Assembly: GCA_010093605.1 (NCBI GenBank)
Contig: MU004188.1
Span: forward strand, 2,128,983 to 2,192,982
Direction of reading: 5' to 3'
DNA: 64,000 nucleotides
Origin: Lophium mytilinum
Lineage: Eukaryota > Ascomycota > Dothideomycetes > Mytilinidiales > Mytilinidiaceae
Shown: piece after piece, positions 43,696-54,019 of the stretch
Layout of the letters: every line of letters begins with the position of its first letter
Position numbering within the stretch: the first letter of the stretch is position 1
Translations under genes and position numbers: made by a program
The notes under the pieces: model-generated
What the model saw: the letters and a program-made list of their open reading frames with translations, nothing else
Database searches by the model: none
Told to the model about the DNA's origin: nothing

Positions 43696-44253
43696 ATGGC
43701 GAACCTCGCATCCAAGCTCCAGGGCTTGGGACTGGAGAGATACCACGTTGCTTTCGTCGAGAACGGTTTCGAAAATTGGAGCACCCTGAGCAAGATCACG
43801 GATGACGATCTCAAAGAGCTCGGCGTCAAGATGGGCCATCGCCGTATCCTGCAGCATGAGATCGCCGCGGAACGCAACAAGGCTGCCGAGGAGCTCTCAA
43901 GCCTACAAAACGGCGGCGCGCTAGGTAAGTGCATCATAATTGAGCCTTGAGCTGTTTTCACTGACAACTTCCAAGACGAAACTCTCGGCTTTAGAGAGTA
44001 TACGCGCCGTTTTCTCGCTGAACACGTTCGAGTCGTTCCAGAGGATCGACTTGACATCCTTGACTCTGAAGAAGGCAACTGGCAAGACTTCCTTGGCAAA
44101 TACGGTCTCTGTCCTTCCCTACAAGTCTGCAAGTTGTTCTGGGAGGGACGGGTGAATACCTATGTTGCGGAGAGGAATTCCACTGGTGGGCTGATCAATC
44201 AATCCGCGAGAACGTTCTACCTATTCCTCAAGGTAACTCCTCAAATGTCTTGA
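43696..44253 (+). CDS. SAM-array gene 4
   Basis: Exon 1 43696-43924 (MANLASKLQGLGLERYHVAF...) and exon 2 43976-44253 (51-nt phase-1 intron, GTAAGT...ACTGAC...CCAAG) give 168 residues. The SAM is at ~3-55: LGLERYHVAFVENGFENW, ITDDDLKELGVKMGHRRI. Exon 2 encodes FREYTRRFLAEHVRVV, FLGKYGLCPSLQVCKLFWEG and RTFYLFLK. The frame ends soon after a GTAACT site (44233), so a further exon may have been lost or missed. Compared with the longer paralogues it lacks the last GxxxGQLD helix. Confidence 0.75.
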
Positions 44254-44951
44254 AGGCTTTCATCAATCCGCCGTCGGTGGACTACTGAGCTCGAACGGAC
44301 ATGAGACTATGTTAGCTGGAGACTGGCTTCGATGTGCAGGCCTGATTCACACGAGTACCAGCAACAAAACTCGGGCCGTTCTGGAGATGAAATAAGGCAG
44401 TATCTGGAGTCTCTGCAATCGTCAACACACGAGATGACAGCTGGGGAGAGGCGGGATAGAGCACTATCAAGTTACGATCGAAACACAATATCAAACTTTT
44501 GATCGTGTAAATGGATGTGTAACGGAGAAACCCAATAACCGTGTGTCTCAGACTATTGGAGATACTTTGACTGAGGCTGTTCTGTTCCCCTCGATACATG
44601 ATGTTTGGGTGTGTCTGGAGAATGTGGACGAAACGAAATCTTTCGAATTCTTTCCAAAGAACGCCCATCCCCATTCTTATTGGTTTACATTGATGTCGCT
44701 TTCCACAACAAGGACCTGGCCGACTGCTTTACGTTTAACTACCCTTTGGGAGCACGTAGTTGTAAACTAGACTGGTGAGTGAACACAATAGTCCTTTCAG
44801 CTGGCATTCACCACCTTTCTTCGTCCACTTAGCCGGTTGTACCCTTTTCCCAACGCACTGTCCCGTTCCTTGAAGGTTTCTGCATCCTCATCGTAACTAA
44901 CCGTCTATTGCCCTCTCTTTCATCGCACCCAAACAACGAGCTCCACTCATC
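44254..44951. other. Intergenic between SAM genes 4 and 5
   Basis: No supported gene on either strand. Possibly the 3' remnant of gene 4. Confidence 0.4.
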
Positions 44952-45972
44952 ATGGACTTTCTCACGTACACCCTCGAGAGGCTTGGCCTCGAAGAGTACC
45001 ATAATGCATTCGCCGAACACGATGTCGACACCCGAGAGAAGTACCTAACGCTCGAGGACGTGAGTTTGAGGGAGTTAGGAGTCAAGCCGGAACATCGCCA
45101 AAGACTGATGGACGACATCGAAAACCTTCAGGCTGCGGGCGACTGTACTTGCTGTGCCACTCCGGTCGGATCTCACGCTGCTCTGGCTACTCCGCTAACG
45201 AGTATGTTGTTGCATAATCTTTCCATTTCACCGTCTCAGCCGCTGACATCATTACAGCAGACTTCGACGCCGAACTCGAGAAGCTTGGCCTGGGAGAGTG
45301 CAAGGACGTCTTGCGTGAGAATGGGATTGTGGACTGGGAGACAGTCAAGGAGCTTGCAGAGAAAGACCTGAAAGAGCTGGGGATTAAGGTAGGCTATCGC
45401 CGCATCCTGCAGCGTGAGATTGCTACGCGCCGCCCCTCTAGCAGAGAGGAAGAGATCATTCTGGGTCATCGCATCCGAGTTCCTCCTCCGGTTGTGCAGG
45501 TGGGGACACGTAAACTCAGCGACGCCATCAAAGGCAAGCTCACTAGTCTCCTCATCTCTTTGATTATGGACATTAACAACTTTTTATAGCGGAGAGGTTG
45601 GTCGACATCGCGGTCGACAATTTCAGGGCCATGCGCCACCCCATGAGCACCGAGAGTCGTAAATACACCAGCTTCCTTCGACGTCACCCTCCCCCGCCTT
45701 TGATCGAATCTTACCTACTACTCCGTATCCTGAAAGTATACGTCTCTCGTCAAGACCGCCCACAAGAGAACAAAGCCCTCTGCAGCGCTTTCGACCGCGT
45801 CAAGACCCTCGCCATCGACTGGAAGATTGGTCGAATCAACACAATGGACCCCTACAAAGTGGGCCACTTTCTTGGCGAGCTTCACGCGACTCTCTGGACG
45901 ATTGGGGAAAACCGCGACGCCAGCAGAGTTGAGTTTGCGGTTCAGCAGTATATTGGTACCTACACTTTATGA
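44952..45972 (+). CDS. SAM-array gene 5: two SAM domains
   Basis: Exons 44952-45201, 45258-45533 and 45590-45972, all phase-1 junctions, encode 302 residues. The first SAM (~3-58) has LGLEEYHNAFAEHDV and LEDVSLRELGVKPEHRQRL; the second (~85-140) has LGLGECKDVLRENGIVDW and LAEKDLKELGIKVGYRRIL. The second intron reads AAAG|GCAAGC...TTTATAG and is best explained as a GC-AG intron; the alternative GTCTCC donor is poor. The C-terminal module: YTSFLRRHPPPPLIESYLLL, RILKVYVSR, VGHFLGELHATLW. Likely a protein-interaction scaffold; function unknown. Confidence 0.8.
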
Positions 45973-46507
45973 TAAATTGGGGAAGTAGCCTCCGAGCTGG
46001 ACTGAAAGCGGTTGTGGTGCGCCTTAGCAAGGGATGGCAGTCAGAGAGGTTCGGAGACGGAGAATGGTGTTCGGGTTGAGATGAGTAGATGAGGAGTCGC
46101 ATGATCGACTCATTGAATTTCTCTGGAGATATTGAGATAATTGGATTATGGTGTGATCAATGTATCCGCTAGTTCTTTGCCATTGGAAGACCAAACGATG
46201 CTCTAATATGATTCCCTCGTGATATCGTCCCTAAGTTGTTGATAGAGGGCTTCTCTAGGAGTTTGCCATGATTCTAGACTCGTAGAGAGGCACAAAGCTG
46301 TATGATTTCTAGATCGCACCTTGACGCTAAGCCTTCAGAGCTGTCACTACCCTTTGCAGCCATTCACCTCCTTCAAGCCAGCCACGAATAGCCGGGTGCA
46401 TGCGCCATCCTACCCGACTAGGCGGGAGTGTTTCCGTCGAAAGAAAAGTCTTCCTCTGACATCACTTTCACCCACCATCTTCGAACAAAGTTGGGTCTCA
46501 AGCGACG
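45973..46507. other. Intergenic
   Basis: Nothing recognised. A C-rich leader precedes the next SAM gene. Confidence 0.4.
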
Positions 46508-47278
46508 ATGGCGGACCTCACTGCCACTCTCAGACGCCTCGGTCTGGCGGAATATCATGACACTTTCATGCGAAATGGGGTCGCAGACTGGGATACAGTG
46601 GGTATGCTCACCGAGGAAGATTTGAAGGAACTCGGAGTGAAGCTTGGTCATCGCCGTATCCTCCAGCGCGCAGCTACAGACACCCACTCTCACGAAGCAT
46701 CTCGTAAGCCATCTGAGGAAGAAGACACCAATTCGAACACTTGCAGTAAGTGTGTGAGAGTGAGAGAAATGTCCACTACTTTGATGACTAACATCTCTTA
46801 AGGCGAATACCCTACTAAGTCTACGCGTCCGATCCAGGCGTCAGATCATAGCTGTAGGCTTTCTCAGGCCATGGACAACTACTTCGGGCTCATTCTCTCG
46901 AAAGACACTTCGGAACGCCGGAAGTTCGATAACTTTCTGAGTCTCGCGCCGCATCCAACCTTAATCTCGACCTTTCATCTACGCGAAATCCTACTAAAGT
47001 ACACCAAAGACTACGTCCTTAGCGAAGTCTTGATCGACGGTCACCTTTCGGATGGGATGATCGACATTCTCAGGGAGACAAACGTCTTTACAGATGCTTA
47101 CGACTTTCCCCGCGCCACTAGTAGATCATTCTCCGTTGGTTATGTTCAAGGCCAGCTCGACGCAGTCTTGGCAGCTATATCACCCGACCCCACGAGGCTC
47201 GAAGAAGATTTGGAGGATGCGACGATGTCTATGCTAGAAGACTTCGACAGTCCTTCAGCGGAAGATACGGAGGATTAG
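46508..47278 (+). CDS. SAM-array gene 6
   Basis: Exons 46508-46745 and 46803-47278, phase-1 intron with GTAAGT donor and CTAAC branch, give 237 residues. The SAM is at ~3-56: LRRLGLAEYHDTFMRNGVADW, LTEEDLKELGVKLGHRRI. A linker of ~35 residues follows, then the helical module FDNFLSLAPHPTLISTFHLR, ILLKYTKD, SVGYVQGQLDAVLAAI. It ends in an acidic tail (SPSAEDTED). The most regular member of the array and a good reference for the family. Confidence 0.85.
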
Positions 47279-47749
47279 TGTGTAGCAAGACTATGACGCT
47301 CTGATGCTGGCAAGGTCTCGATCTCTGACCAGCGGCGCATGTGCGAGCTTTGGGAAGGCATGCTAGCAGAATGGTACTACGTAGGAAACGGCGAAGTGAC
47401 TATCACACCGAAACTTTTTCCTCACATTCTAGTGCTTTCCCCTTAATCATCACCACGTTGACATTGAGTAGAATTTCAAATTCAGGTCAACTATACCCCC
47501 TTTTGCTCCCCGCCAAAAAATTTATATTCGGGAGTGCGACACGCTGGAGACAATGCAGAGTAGTCTGGACTATCTGATTCCAAGTGACTGAATAAGGTGA
47601 GCATGCCATTCTCCAGTGCCACTCGTCAGACTACAAGAGCTACTATTCACCTCCGTTGCCATGCCACAGGGAAACAAACAGATTTCCAGAACAACTCATT
47701 TTGAATTCCACCTCACAGCATCGCTTGACGACAAAGTGCTCAAATCACC
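47279..47749. other. Intergenic
   Basis: No gene. The sequence near 47690-47749 resembles other leaders of the array (TCACCATGGC at the start). Confidence 0.4.
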
Positions 47750-48525
47750 ATGGCAGACATCAGCGCCTTCTTTTCGTGCCTGGCCTTGTCTAGGGGAGCT
47801 GATCCCAGGCACAGCTACATCCCAAATGGTTGGAAACTGTGGGAGAACGCAACCCACCTCACGACCGACGATCTGTCCAAGCTCGGGTTCTACCTTGGTC
47901 ACAAACACATCCTGGAGAGGGTCATCGCGTCGCAACCTGACAATTCCATTGATCGTTCTTTAATTGCTGTGTTCGATAGTATGTCTATCAGAGACAGAGG
48001 TGGGTATTCTGCACACTTCTCCAGGTTTATTTAGTGATCACTGACGAGGCTTCAGCACATCCGAGAACCCGGGCCTTAAATTTCACCGTATCCAACGTCA
48101 AAATCGCCATGATCGAGTACTTCAAGGCCCTCCTCCAGCCCGAGAATCAAGCCGATACTCAAGACAGTCGAGAAATGTATGAGGAATATCAGAGCTTCCT
48201 CAGCCAGGATCCAGATCTTGCGCTGATAGAGACGTATCACCTCCGCCGCGTCTTGAAGAGATTCTTGTCTAGACATATCGATGTCGATACACTAGACTCC
48301 GACGAAGTCTGGAGCCGGATCGAGGTGGTACTTTGCCAAATAGACGTCACAGCTTCGTTATATAGGCGCGGTACGGAATATGAGCTGGATGAGAGGGCTG
48401 AGGCGTATGATAGCGGCTACATCGACGGCCAGCTAGACACACTTCTAGAATTTCTCAGCGATGATCCTTATAGCGTTCGGCTCGGTATTTCGCAGATGTG
48501 GCAGGGCAGGGATGTGGATGGCTAG
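47750..48525 (+). CDS. SAM-array gene 7, diverged SAM
   Basis: Exons 47750-47999 and 48056-48525 (phase-1 intron GTGGGT...ACTGAC...TTCAG) give 239 residues. The SAM region keeps WENATHLTTDDLSKLGFYLGHKHIL but its first helix is replaced (FFSCLALSRGADPRHSYI), so folding as a SAM is uncertain. The C-terminal module is well conserved: YQSFLSQDPDLALIETYHLR, VLKRFLSRH, SGYIDGQLDTLLEFLS. Selection may now act mainly on the second module. Last member of the array. Confidence 0.78.
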
Positions 48526-49123
48526 CTATAGGGACGTCGTCGTTGCGGAGAAGCGAACTATAAAGTGCCGCGGGCAAGTCAGCTACTAGACATGGAGGGG
48601 AGTTTGGGGGCGGTATCATGCGCCGATTTGGACGTTGGCGACCAGATCGGAGTTATTTAGGCATGCTGGCTCCTCTGTGTCTTCCCGCCTGCTAGACTCA
48701 GTCATTCTTCAATCAACTAGGTTGATATGGCGCTGTATAATGCAAGTGAGCATCTTGTAGCTTTCATCTGTGTGACTTGTTAGATCATGTATCAAAGTTC
48801 GCGTCTACGCGCAATCTCACGAATATTTCGAGCGGCCAAAGCAGTATCATTGCGCAGGTGGAAGCTTCACGAGTTAGTAGTGGTATATCCCTTAGGACCA
48901 TCTCAGGCAAAACAACTCGCTAGCATGGGCCTCACTTCGTTTGCCTAATCCGCGCGGACGTGGCCGCCACGCCAAGGAATCAGCGCCACCTTTCACAACT
49001 ATCCGTGACGTCGCTTTAGTCATCTGCACTAGCCACGGCCACACACCATGTTTTCACTTCCGGCAGCCACGATCAAGTCTTTCCTCTTCACTCCAACCTC
49101 TCAGTTCACCCCACACTGTCGCG
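48526..49123. other. Intergenic
   Basis: No gene. An open stretch from 48941 runs into gene G, but has no ATG before 49124 and is probably leader. Confidence 0.4.
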
Positions 49124-49978
49124 ATGGGGCCGCCAGTGCAGCATTCATCCACCGAGGCAGCAGACGACGGAGGAGGAAAGGAGGAAAGCAACAACAATGA
49201 AAAGACTGCCGACAAGAAGACGGAGGATGACCAGGTCATGGACGACAAGACCAATGACGGGGGAGATTCGAACAATGTACCGGTAGAGGACCTGTACGCC
49301 ATTTCGCTCACCGTTGCCGACCTTGAGAACCCATTCATCCACAAGCTGCAGAACTTTCGTCAATCTCTATCCAATCATTCCATTCTAGAGGGAATGGCAG
49401 AGCACTATGTTCAAGAGCATAAAGACATGCTTGCCCGGCTTCACACTGTCTTAAACCTTCACCCAGCGCAGGTCCTATGTGACTGTAGACCCAACCAAGG
49501 CGAAATCATCCAGGAGACTCGCGGGAAGGTCGTAACTGGTACCACAAAACATGTTGAGACCTTTCGTCATGCAAACGAAACTCTTAAGGAACTCCGCATT
49601 CGCCTACGTCAAGACCCCACCAACGACCAGAAAGTGCTCAGCATATTCGTTGACGCCATGCTGTACGGCCTTGACTTGGGAACGATTTCCCGATATACAT
49701 TCGAGAAGGATGTGCTAGCGCTGGCTGCCAAAGGCCCGATTCTCCCAAATTTGGACGCAATCAGTTTCAGATACTTGTGTTCAATCACTACGGCGGAGGA
49801 TCTGCTTGTGGCTGTTGTCAAGCTGCTAGAAAGCATTCTGACCCATTATCGGCTCTGCTCGTTTTGCCGGGCCCTTATCCATCACTGCGTACAGAAGGGC
49901 ATTTCGGCTGCAGGTTCACGTTACCATCTGAAGGTGTTCCAGAGTCTTTCTGAGCATGTCGATGCCAGAGACTTCTAA
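49124..49978 (+). CDS. Helical-domain gene G
   Basis: 284-residue single-exon frame starting MGPPVQHSSTEAADD. Residues 1-60 are Glu/Asp/Lys-rich and disordered. Residues 60-140 are helical (ADLENPFIHKLQNFRQSL, YVQEHKDMLARLHTVL). The family domain spans ~145-275: ANETLKELRIRLRQDP, FEKDVLALAAKGPILPNLDA, ISFRYLCSITTAEDLLVAVV, KLLESIL. It lacks the EMLxFVxxFG motif of genes C, E and F but matches in the LLVAVVKLLE helix. It lies beyond the SAM array, 14.6 kb from gene F, and has a longer N-terminus. Confidence 0.72.
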   Translation: MGPPVQHSSTEAADDGGGKEESNNNEKTADKKTEDDQVMDDKTNDGGDSNNVPVEDLYAISLTVADLENPFIHKLQNFRQSLSNHSILEGMAEHYVQEHKDMLARLHTVLNLHPAQVLCDCRPNQGEIIQETRGKVVTGTTKHVETFRHANETLKELRIRLRQDPTNDQKVLSIFVDAMLYGLDLGTISRYTFEKDVLALAAKGPILPNLDAISFRYLCSITTAEDLLVAVVKLLESILTHYRLCSFCRALIHHCVQKGISAAGSRYHLKVFQSLSEHVDARDF

Positions 49979-50601
49979 GACGGGGGGACGGTATGAAAAG
50001 TCCATTTGGGCTAAGATGAAGGGCGTGGTCTCATGGGAATTTCGGGAGATAGAACTACAACACTACTGAAAATCCTTCTATATTATGCCCTAAACATGTT
50101 GCGGCATGACGTGAAATTTGATACTATCTAATCATACCTACGGTTCTTCAACAACTCACAAAGCTTAGCACACATGTTCTGGTTGCTGCCTTCGATGTTT
50201 CTGGCTAATTCACGTGAAGGTGATCCGGTTATCGAGTCTCGAATTTGGAGTGGAATTAGCACTCAAAACACTCTGCGTTAGCCTGTAATGTTCATAAGGG
50301 TTGATTTGTCACTCCAGAACACCCAGTGCTGTTGAATCGTAGGCCGTAGCCCCTGACCATCAATAGAACGTGGCATTACATACTTGAGCCGCCTGTTTGA
50401 TACTAGCAATGGTTGCTATAGGTGATTGTCATAATCGGACAATGAAGCGCGTGGCTACGTACGAAAGGATCCCCGTGACGGACTACCTGAATGTACGCAC
50501 TTAATCGTCGACATTAGCTATATATGTCGCCCAACCGTTTGCGACATTCCCCATCACCTTTGACTCATCACGCTGACCGCAGAAACCTGTACATTGCGAT
50601 C
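49979..50601. other. Intergenic
   Basis: No frame of interest. AT-rich around 50050-50150. Confidence 0.4.
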
Positions 50602-51383
50602 ATGTCCCAGGACAGAGCACTGAACCGTGCGGCGAACATTAAAACTGAGGAAGGATACGAAAGAGGTAGTGATGGAGTAGACGGCGGAGGGGAGTCCCTG
50701 ACCGAATCTCCCCACAAACTCCATCCCCACAACGAATGCCCCGCCTGCGTCCGCTGTTGCAACCGCTCTGAACATCCCACCCAATATCTCCTACTCCGAT
50801 CGTCTCTCCCAAGTCGTCGAAAGCCACACGGTAGGGCGCCAGGATAGCCTTAAACGCCTGATTGAACGAGAATTAAGCTTTGGTCTCGAATCCGTATAAA
50901 AACCTGCCGATTTTGACCAGCGCTTGCGCACGGAGGCAAACAGGGTCAAGCGCGGCATCAGCTTCTGCAACGCAAATGAGAGCTTGGACGAGCTACGAAG
51001 CCGCCTCCACCACGATTCAGGAACTGGAAGCAAGATGTTCAGCATTGCCATCGACGCTAATGTACAACGCTAACAAAGGTCCTGCGGCTCGCTCGCACTT
51101 CGAAGAGCGCATTCTAGAGTACATGTCCTACCAGACGACATTGACTACGCTATCCTTTAGATACCTCTGCTCTTGCAAGACGCTCGAGGAACTGATCATG
51201 TGGCTTGTCAAGTTCTTCGAAAGCGAAATTATCCGGAACCCGAACAGGAAAGGGTGGAACTGTCGGCATATAAGATCTATTGTGAATCAATGGGGCACTG
51301 CTGACCACAAGATGGCGTTTCAACCGCTCTGGGATGCCTGGGCTTGGGTAGTTGATATGGATGTCCACACGGGGTATGAGTAG
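50602..51383 (+). pseudogene. Helical-domain gene H, broken copy of gene G
   Basis: Three consecutive stretches in different frames match successive parts of gene G: an N-terminal disordered start (MSQDRALNRAANIKTEE), then NISYSDRLSQVVE...LIERELSFGLES followed by a TAA near 50899, then CNANESLDELRSRLHHD. After a further frame change near 51060 come SHFEERILEYM, LSFRYLCSCKTLEELIMWLV and KFFESEI. No intron of acceptable size explains the shifts. At least three lesions make it a pseudogene, unless the assembly is wrong. The last 110 residues are well preserved, so inactivation may be recent. Confidence 0.65.
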
Positions 51384-52407
51384 GTATGCGGCGTATAGAC
51401 TTCCTACCCATTTACCGAAGAGAGCAGCTTTAAGAGAGGTGGTGCAAATCAAGGGATTCTGTGTAGCAAATGCTCCTTGGCAAATATTGGCGGTTTATCC
51501 CTAGATTCTGTAGGGAGAGTGCTGGGTATCTTATATCCATGTTTGTAGTCTACATAATACCAGGGACTGTTCCAAAGCTTACACAACCCTACTACCATTG
51601 CTCTGAGCTCTATGATAGTTTGCTGTGTTGATGCCGATGGAAGTCTTGCGCGTTAGCCTCCGAAGACTCGTCCGACACAGTGCTAGGTCATGGGTCTAGC
51701 TAGGTAAATGGATATACAACGGCCTTAGCTTCGTCCTTACCATTTCGATACACCATAAGGAGCGCCCCAGGGAATATTCCTTCGGCCAGACTCAACGTGG
51801 TCTAGTCTCTACTGAGCTGACCTTTGCATCGCAATTCAAGCTCCCAAAATATTTCACCAGACCCCAAGCCTTTGCAAAAAGTGTCCAGAAGTACGTCTTC
51901 GTATGTTCCATTTTTAAGTCATAATGCAGGCTTACGAATATAGCACCACTCCAGCTACTCTCGCATCAACACTGTAAGATGAGCCTTCGCTAATATAGAT
52001 TCATTACTCAAAAGGTAGTCCATCATGCACTGCACTAACCTTTACATGATGTCTGCAGCTCCTAGAGCCAGGCGGGGTACCCGAAACAGTTGCAAGGAGT
52101 GCCCAAACTTAGGCCTTGGTACTGTACAAGGTGCAACTGACTATGGCAGACGTACCCGCCAAAGCTTAAGCAAGCATTCATGCCTCCCTGGCAATACCGC
52201 CGAGCCGCTAACAGAGTCGGTCCTTTCCCCACCGGCTAGCTTACCAGCTACCAGTAGCGTTCCCACGCCATGCCACCTAAATGTGACGACGTCCCATCTG
52301 AGGTCTACATCTCCGACCAACCTTTCAGTACAAAAAGGACAGGTCATTCGTTCTCTTCGGGTTCCTATGTTCTGGGCGGCGGTGTCTTTTATCTCATAGC
52401 GTTCATA
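51384..52407. other. Intergenic with stray repeat unit
   Basis: No gene. Holds a unit related to the 107-bp repeat at 51740-51805. Confidence 0.5.
51740..51805. repeat. Single diverged unit of the 107-bp repeat
   Basis: GATACACCATAAGGAGCGCC followed by CAG, then TTCGGCCAGACTCAACG, matches GACGCCACTGTAAGGAGCAC and CAGCCGGTCAAACGG of the array at 35.07 kb. Located 3' of pseudogene H, as the main array is 3' of gene F. Confidence 0.5.
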
Positions 52408-53277
52408 ATGACTCCAAGCATCCACCTCACAACTTTCGAAGCGAACTCTGCAGAAGATCAGGAAAAGGTATGCAACCTCACGCGCATTCTCTATATTCCG
52501 CATAATGATCTACTTGAAACGTGACAACCCCACATAACATCAGCCCAGGTCATCACCATTCTAACACCCCTGCAACCACACGCCGCATCAGCCGGGCTGT
52601 CTAAATTCTGCGTCTGCATCCCCGATGACCCCGCGGATGCTACTACCGTGCTTTTGATCGAAGAGTAAATTTACCCCTTCTTCGTCCTTCCCCAGTCTAT
52701 CGGCCGATTTTCTCAGGCCTCTCCATCCCGCCGTCAACGGATCTCACCTCTCTCACACGCCCCTTCTAGAATCCCAACCTCGTTAACCTCTGCCTGGGCG
52801 TTGGACGGCTACAACCCGTCAAACCTAACGATCCACTCTGTCCTCGAAACCTTATCCACCATCAAATCCACCCAAAAGCTTCTACCTGGCGTCTCCTTCC
52901 ACCGCCCCTCCCTCACGGCCGCATCTGCGGAGGACCTCTTCATTGTCACAGCTATGTTCGGATTCCATTCTGGGACCGCGCTTAAGGCTTTAAGAGGTTG
53001 GAGAGAGTTTGTGAAGTACTGTGAGGAGGAAGAAAGGGATGTGCTGGGATATTATGTTGCGGCTGCGGAAGCCGGAATCGGGGGGACGGGAGGAGACGGG
53101 GGTGAAGAGGAGGGAGAGGAGATTAGAACCCTGGAGATCTATGCGAGTAAGAAGTTCGTGTATGAGACACATCTGAAGAGTCCGGCAGTGGCTAGGAATC
53201 AAGAGCAAAATGGGGCGTGGAGGGATGGGAGGACGGGCGTGGGGAGATGGAGGATAGTTGGGGGATCTTTAGGGTAA
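52408..53277 (+). CDS. Putative dimeric alpha/beta-barrel (ABM-like) protein
   Basis: Exons 52408-52467, 52549-52664 and 52770-53277 with consistent phases (0 and 2) give 227 residues. Motifs: MTPSIHLTTFEANS, a beta-strand/helix pattern VITILTPLQPHAASAGLSKF, ATTVLLIEE, and near the end ASKKFVYETHLKSPAV, which resembles the Glu/Tyr...His...SPAV segment seen in antibiotic-biosynthesis-monooxygenase-like proteins of fungi. A Gly/Glu-rich loop (~185-205) interrupts the C-terminal module. Family assignment is by motif only. The catalytic role, if any, is unknown. Confidence 0.6.
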
Positions 53278-54019
53278 TGTGGATCGGCAAATGGACGACG
53301 AGAGGCTGAGGATGGAGGTTGTAATTAGGGTAGGTTCAGTGCAGATTCCGGCCTCACTGCTCTCTCCGGTTGTTTCTTGGTCGTGACGAAGAAGGGGGAT
53401 AGGAATAGGGGAGGCTTGGCAAGTTGGATATCTGTCTCTGATGCCGGGAAGCCATACTCCAATTTTCCCAACGCTGAACTTCTAAGGATGAAATTGCGGT
53501 TGACCACGGCTCCATTCGGAGAACCTTCTGGACATGCGGGGGTAAGAGGACCGGCGGCAGCTCCAGTGCTTGGCGACAAGTCGAGCGCGCCAGCTTCGAT
53601 CCGTATCAGTGAATTCAACATCGAAATGTCGCACATAAAACAGCGCTGCCCGGCTCCCAACCTGCCTCTCTTCTACACCAGCTTTTTTCCTACAACCACT
53701 ACAGAAAGCAACCGCCAATATCCAACTGCCCAGCCAAAGCATCTTGCAACTGCCAAACACACCTGCATCCAGCTTGAGCATTCGATCACCCGCATCTCCA
53801 GCCACTTCCCCAGCTCCGCCTGTCTCCAGACAAAGCTTGACCTAGCTCTCCAGCAGCGAACCACCACCTCCCAAAAAAACTCTCCAACCTCGTAAGTTGC
53901 CTTCTCTCGTCGTCGCTGCATTGCGGCGTCCTTCCATATACCTCCTCGAAACACCATTCCCTATACGCGAAAGCTAACGCCTCCACCATTAGATCTCCAG
54001 GCCCATTTCACCCCCAAGA
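53278..54019. other. Intergenic, both-strand-open segment and leader intron
   Basis: The stretch 53340-53650 is open in one plus and one minus frame and is GC-rich without obvious codon bias; it may be the leader of the following gene. A leader intron is at 53892-53992. Confidence 0.4.
53892..53992 (+). other. 5' UTR intron of the 812-residue gene
   Basis: Donor GTAAGT, branch AGCTAACG and acceptor TTAG lie 27 bp upstream of the start codon at 54020, with C-rich sequence either side. Confidence 0.6.

Noticed and set aside
48941-49123. Longer N-terminus for gene G
   Set aside because: The upstream open stretch has no ATG; 49124 is the first.
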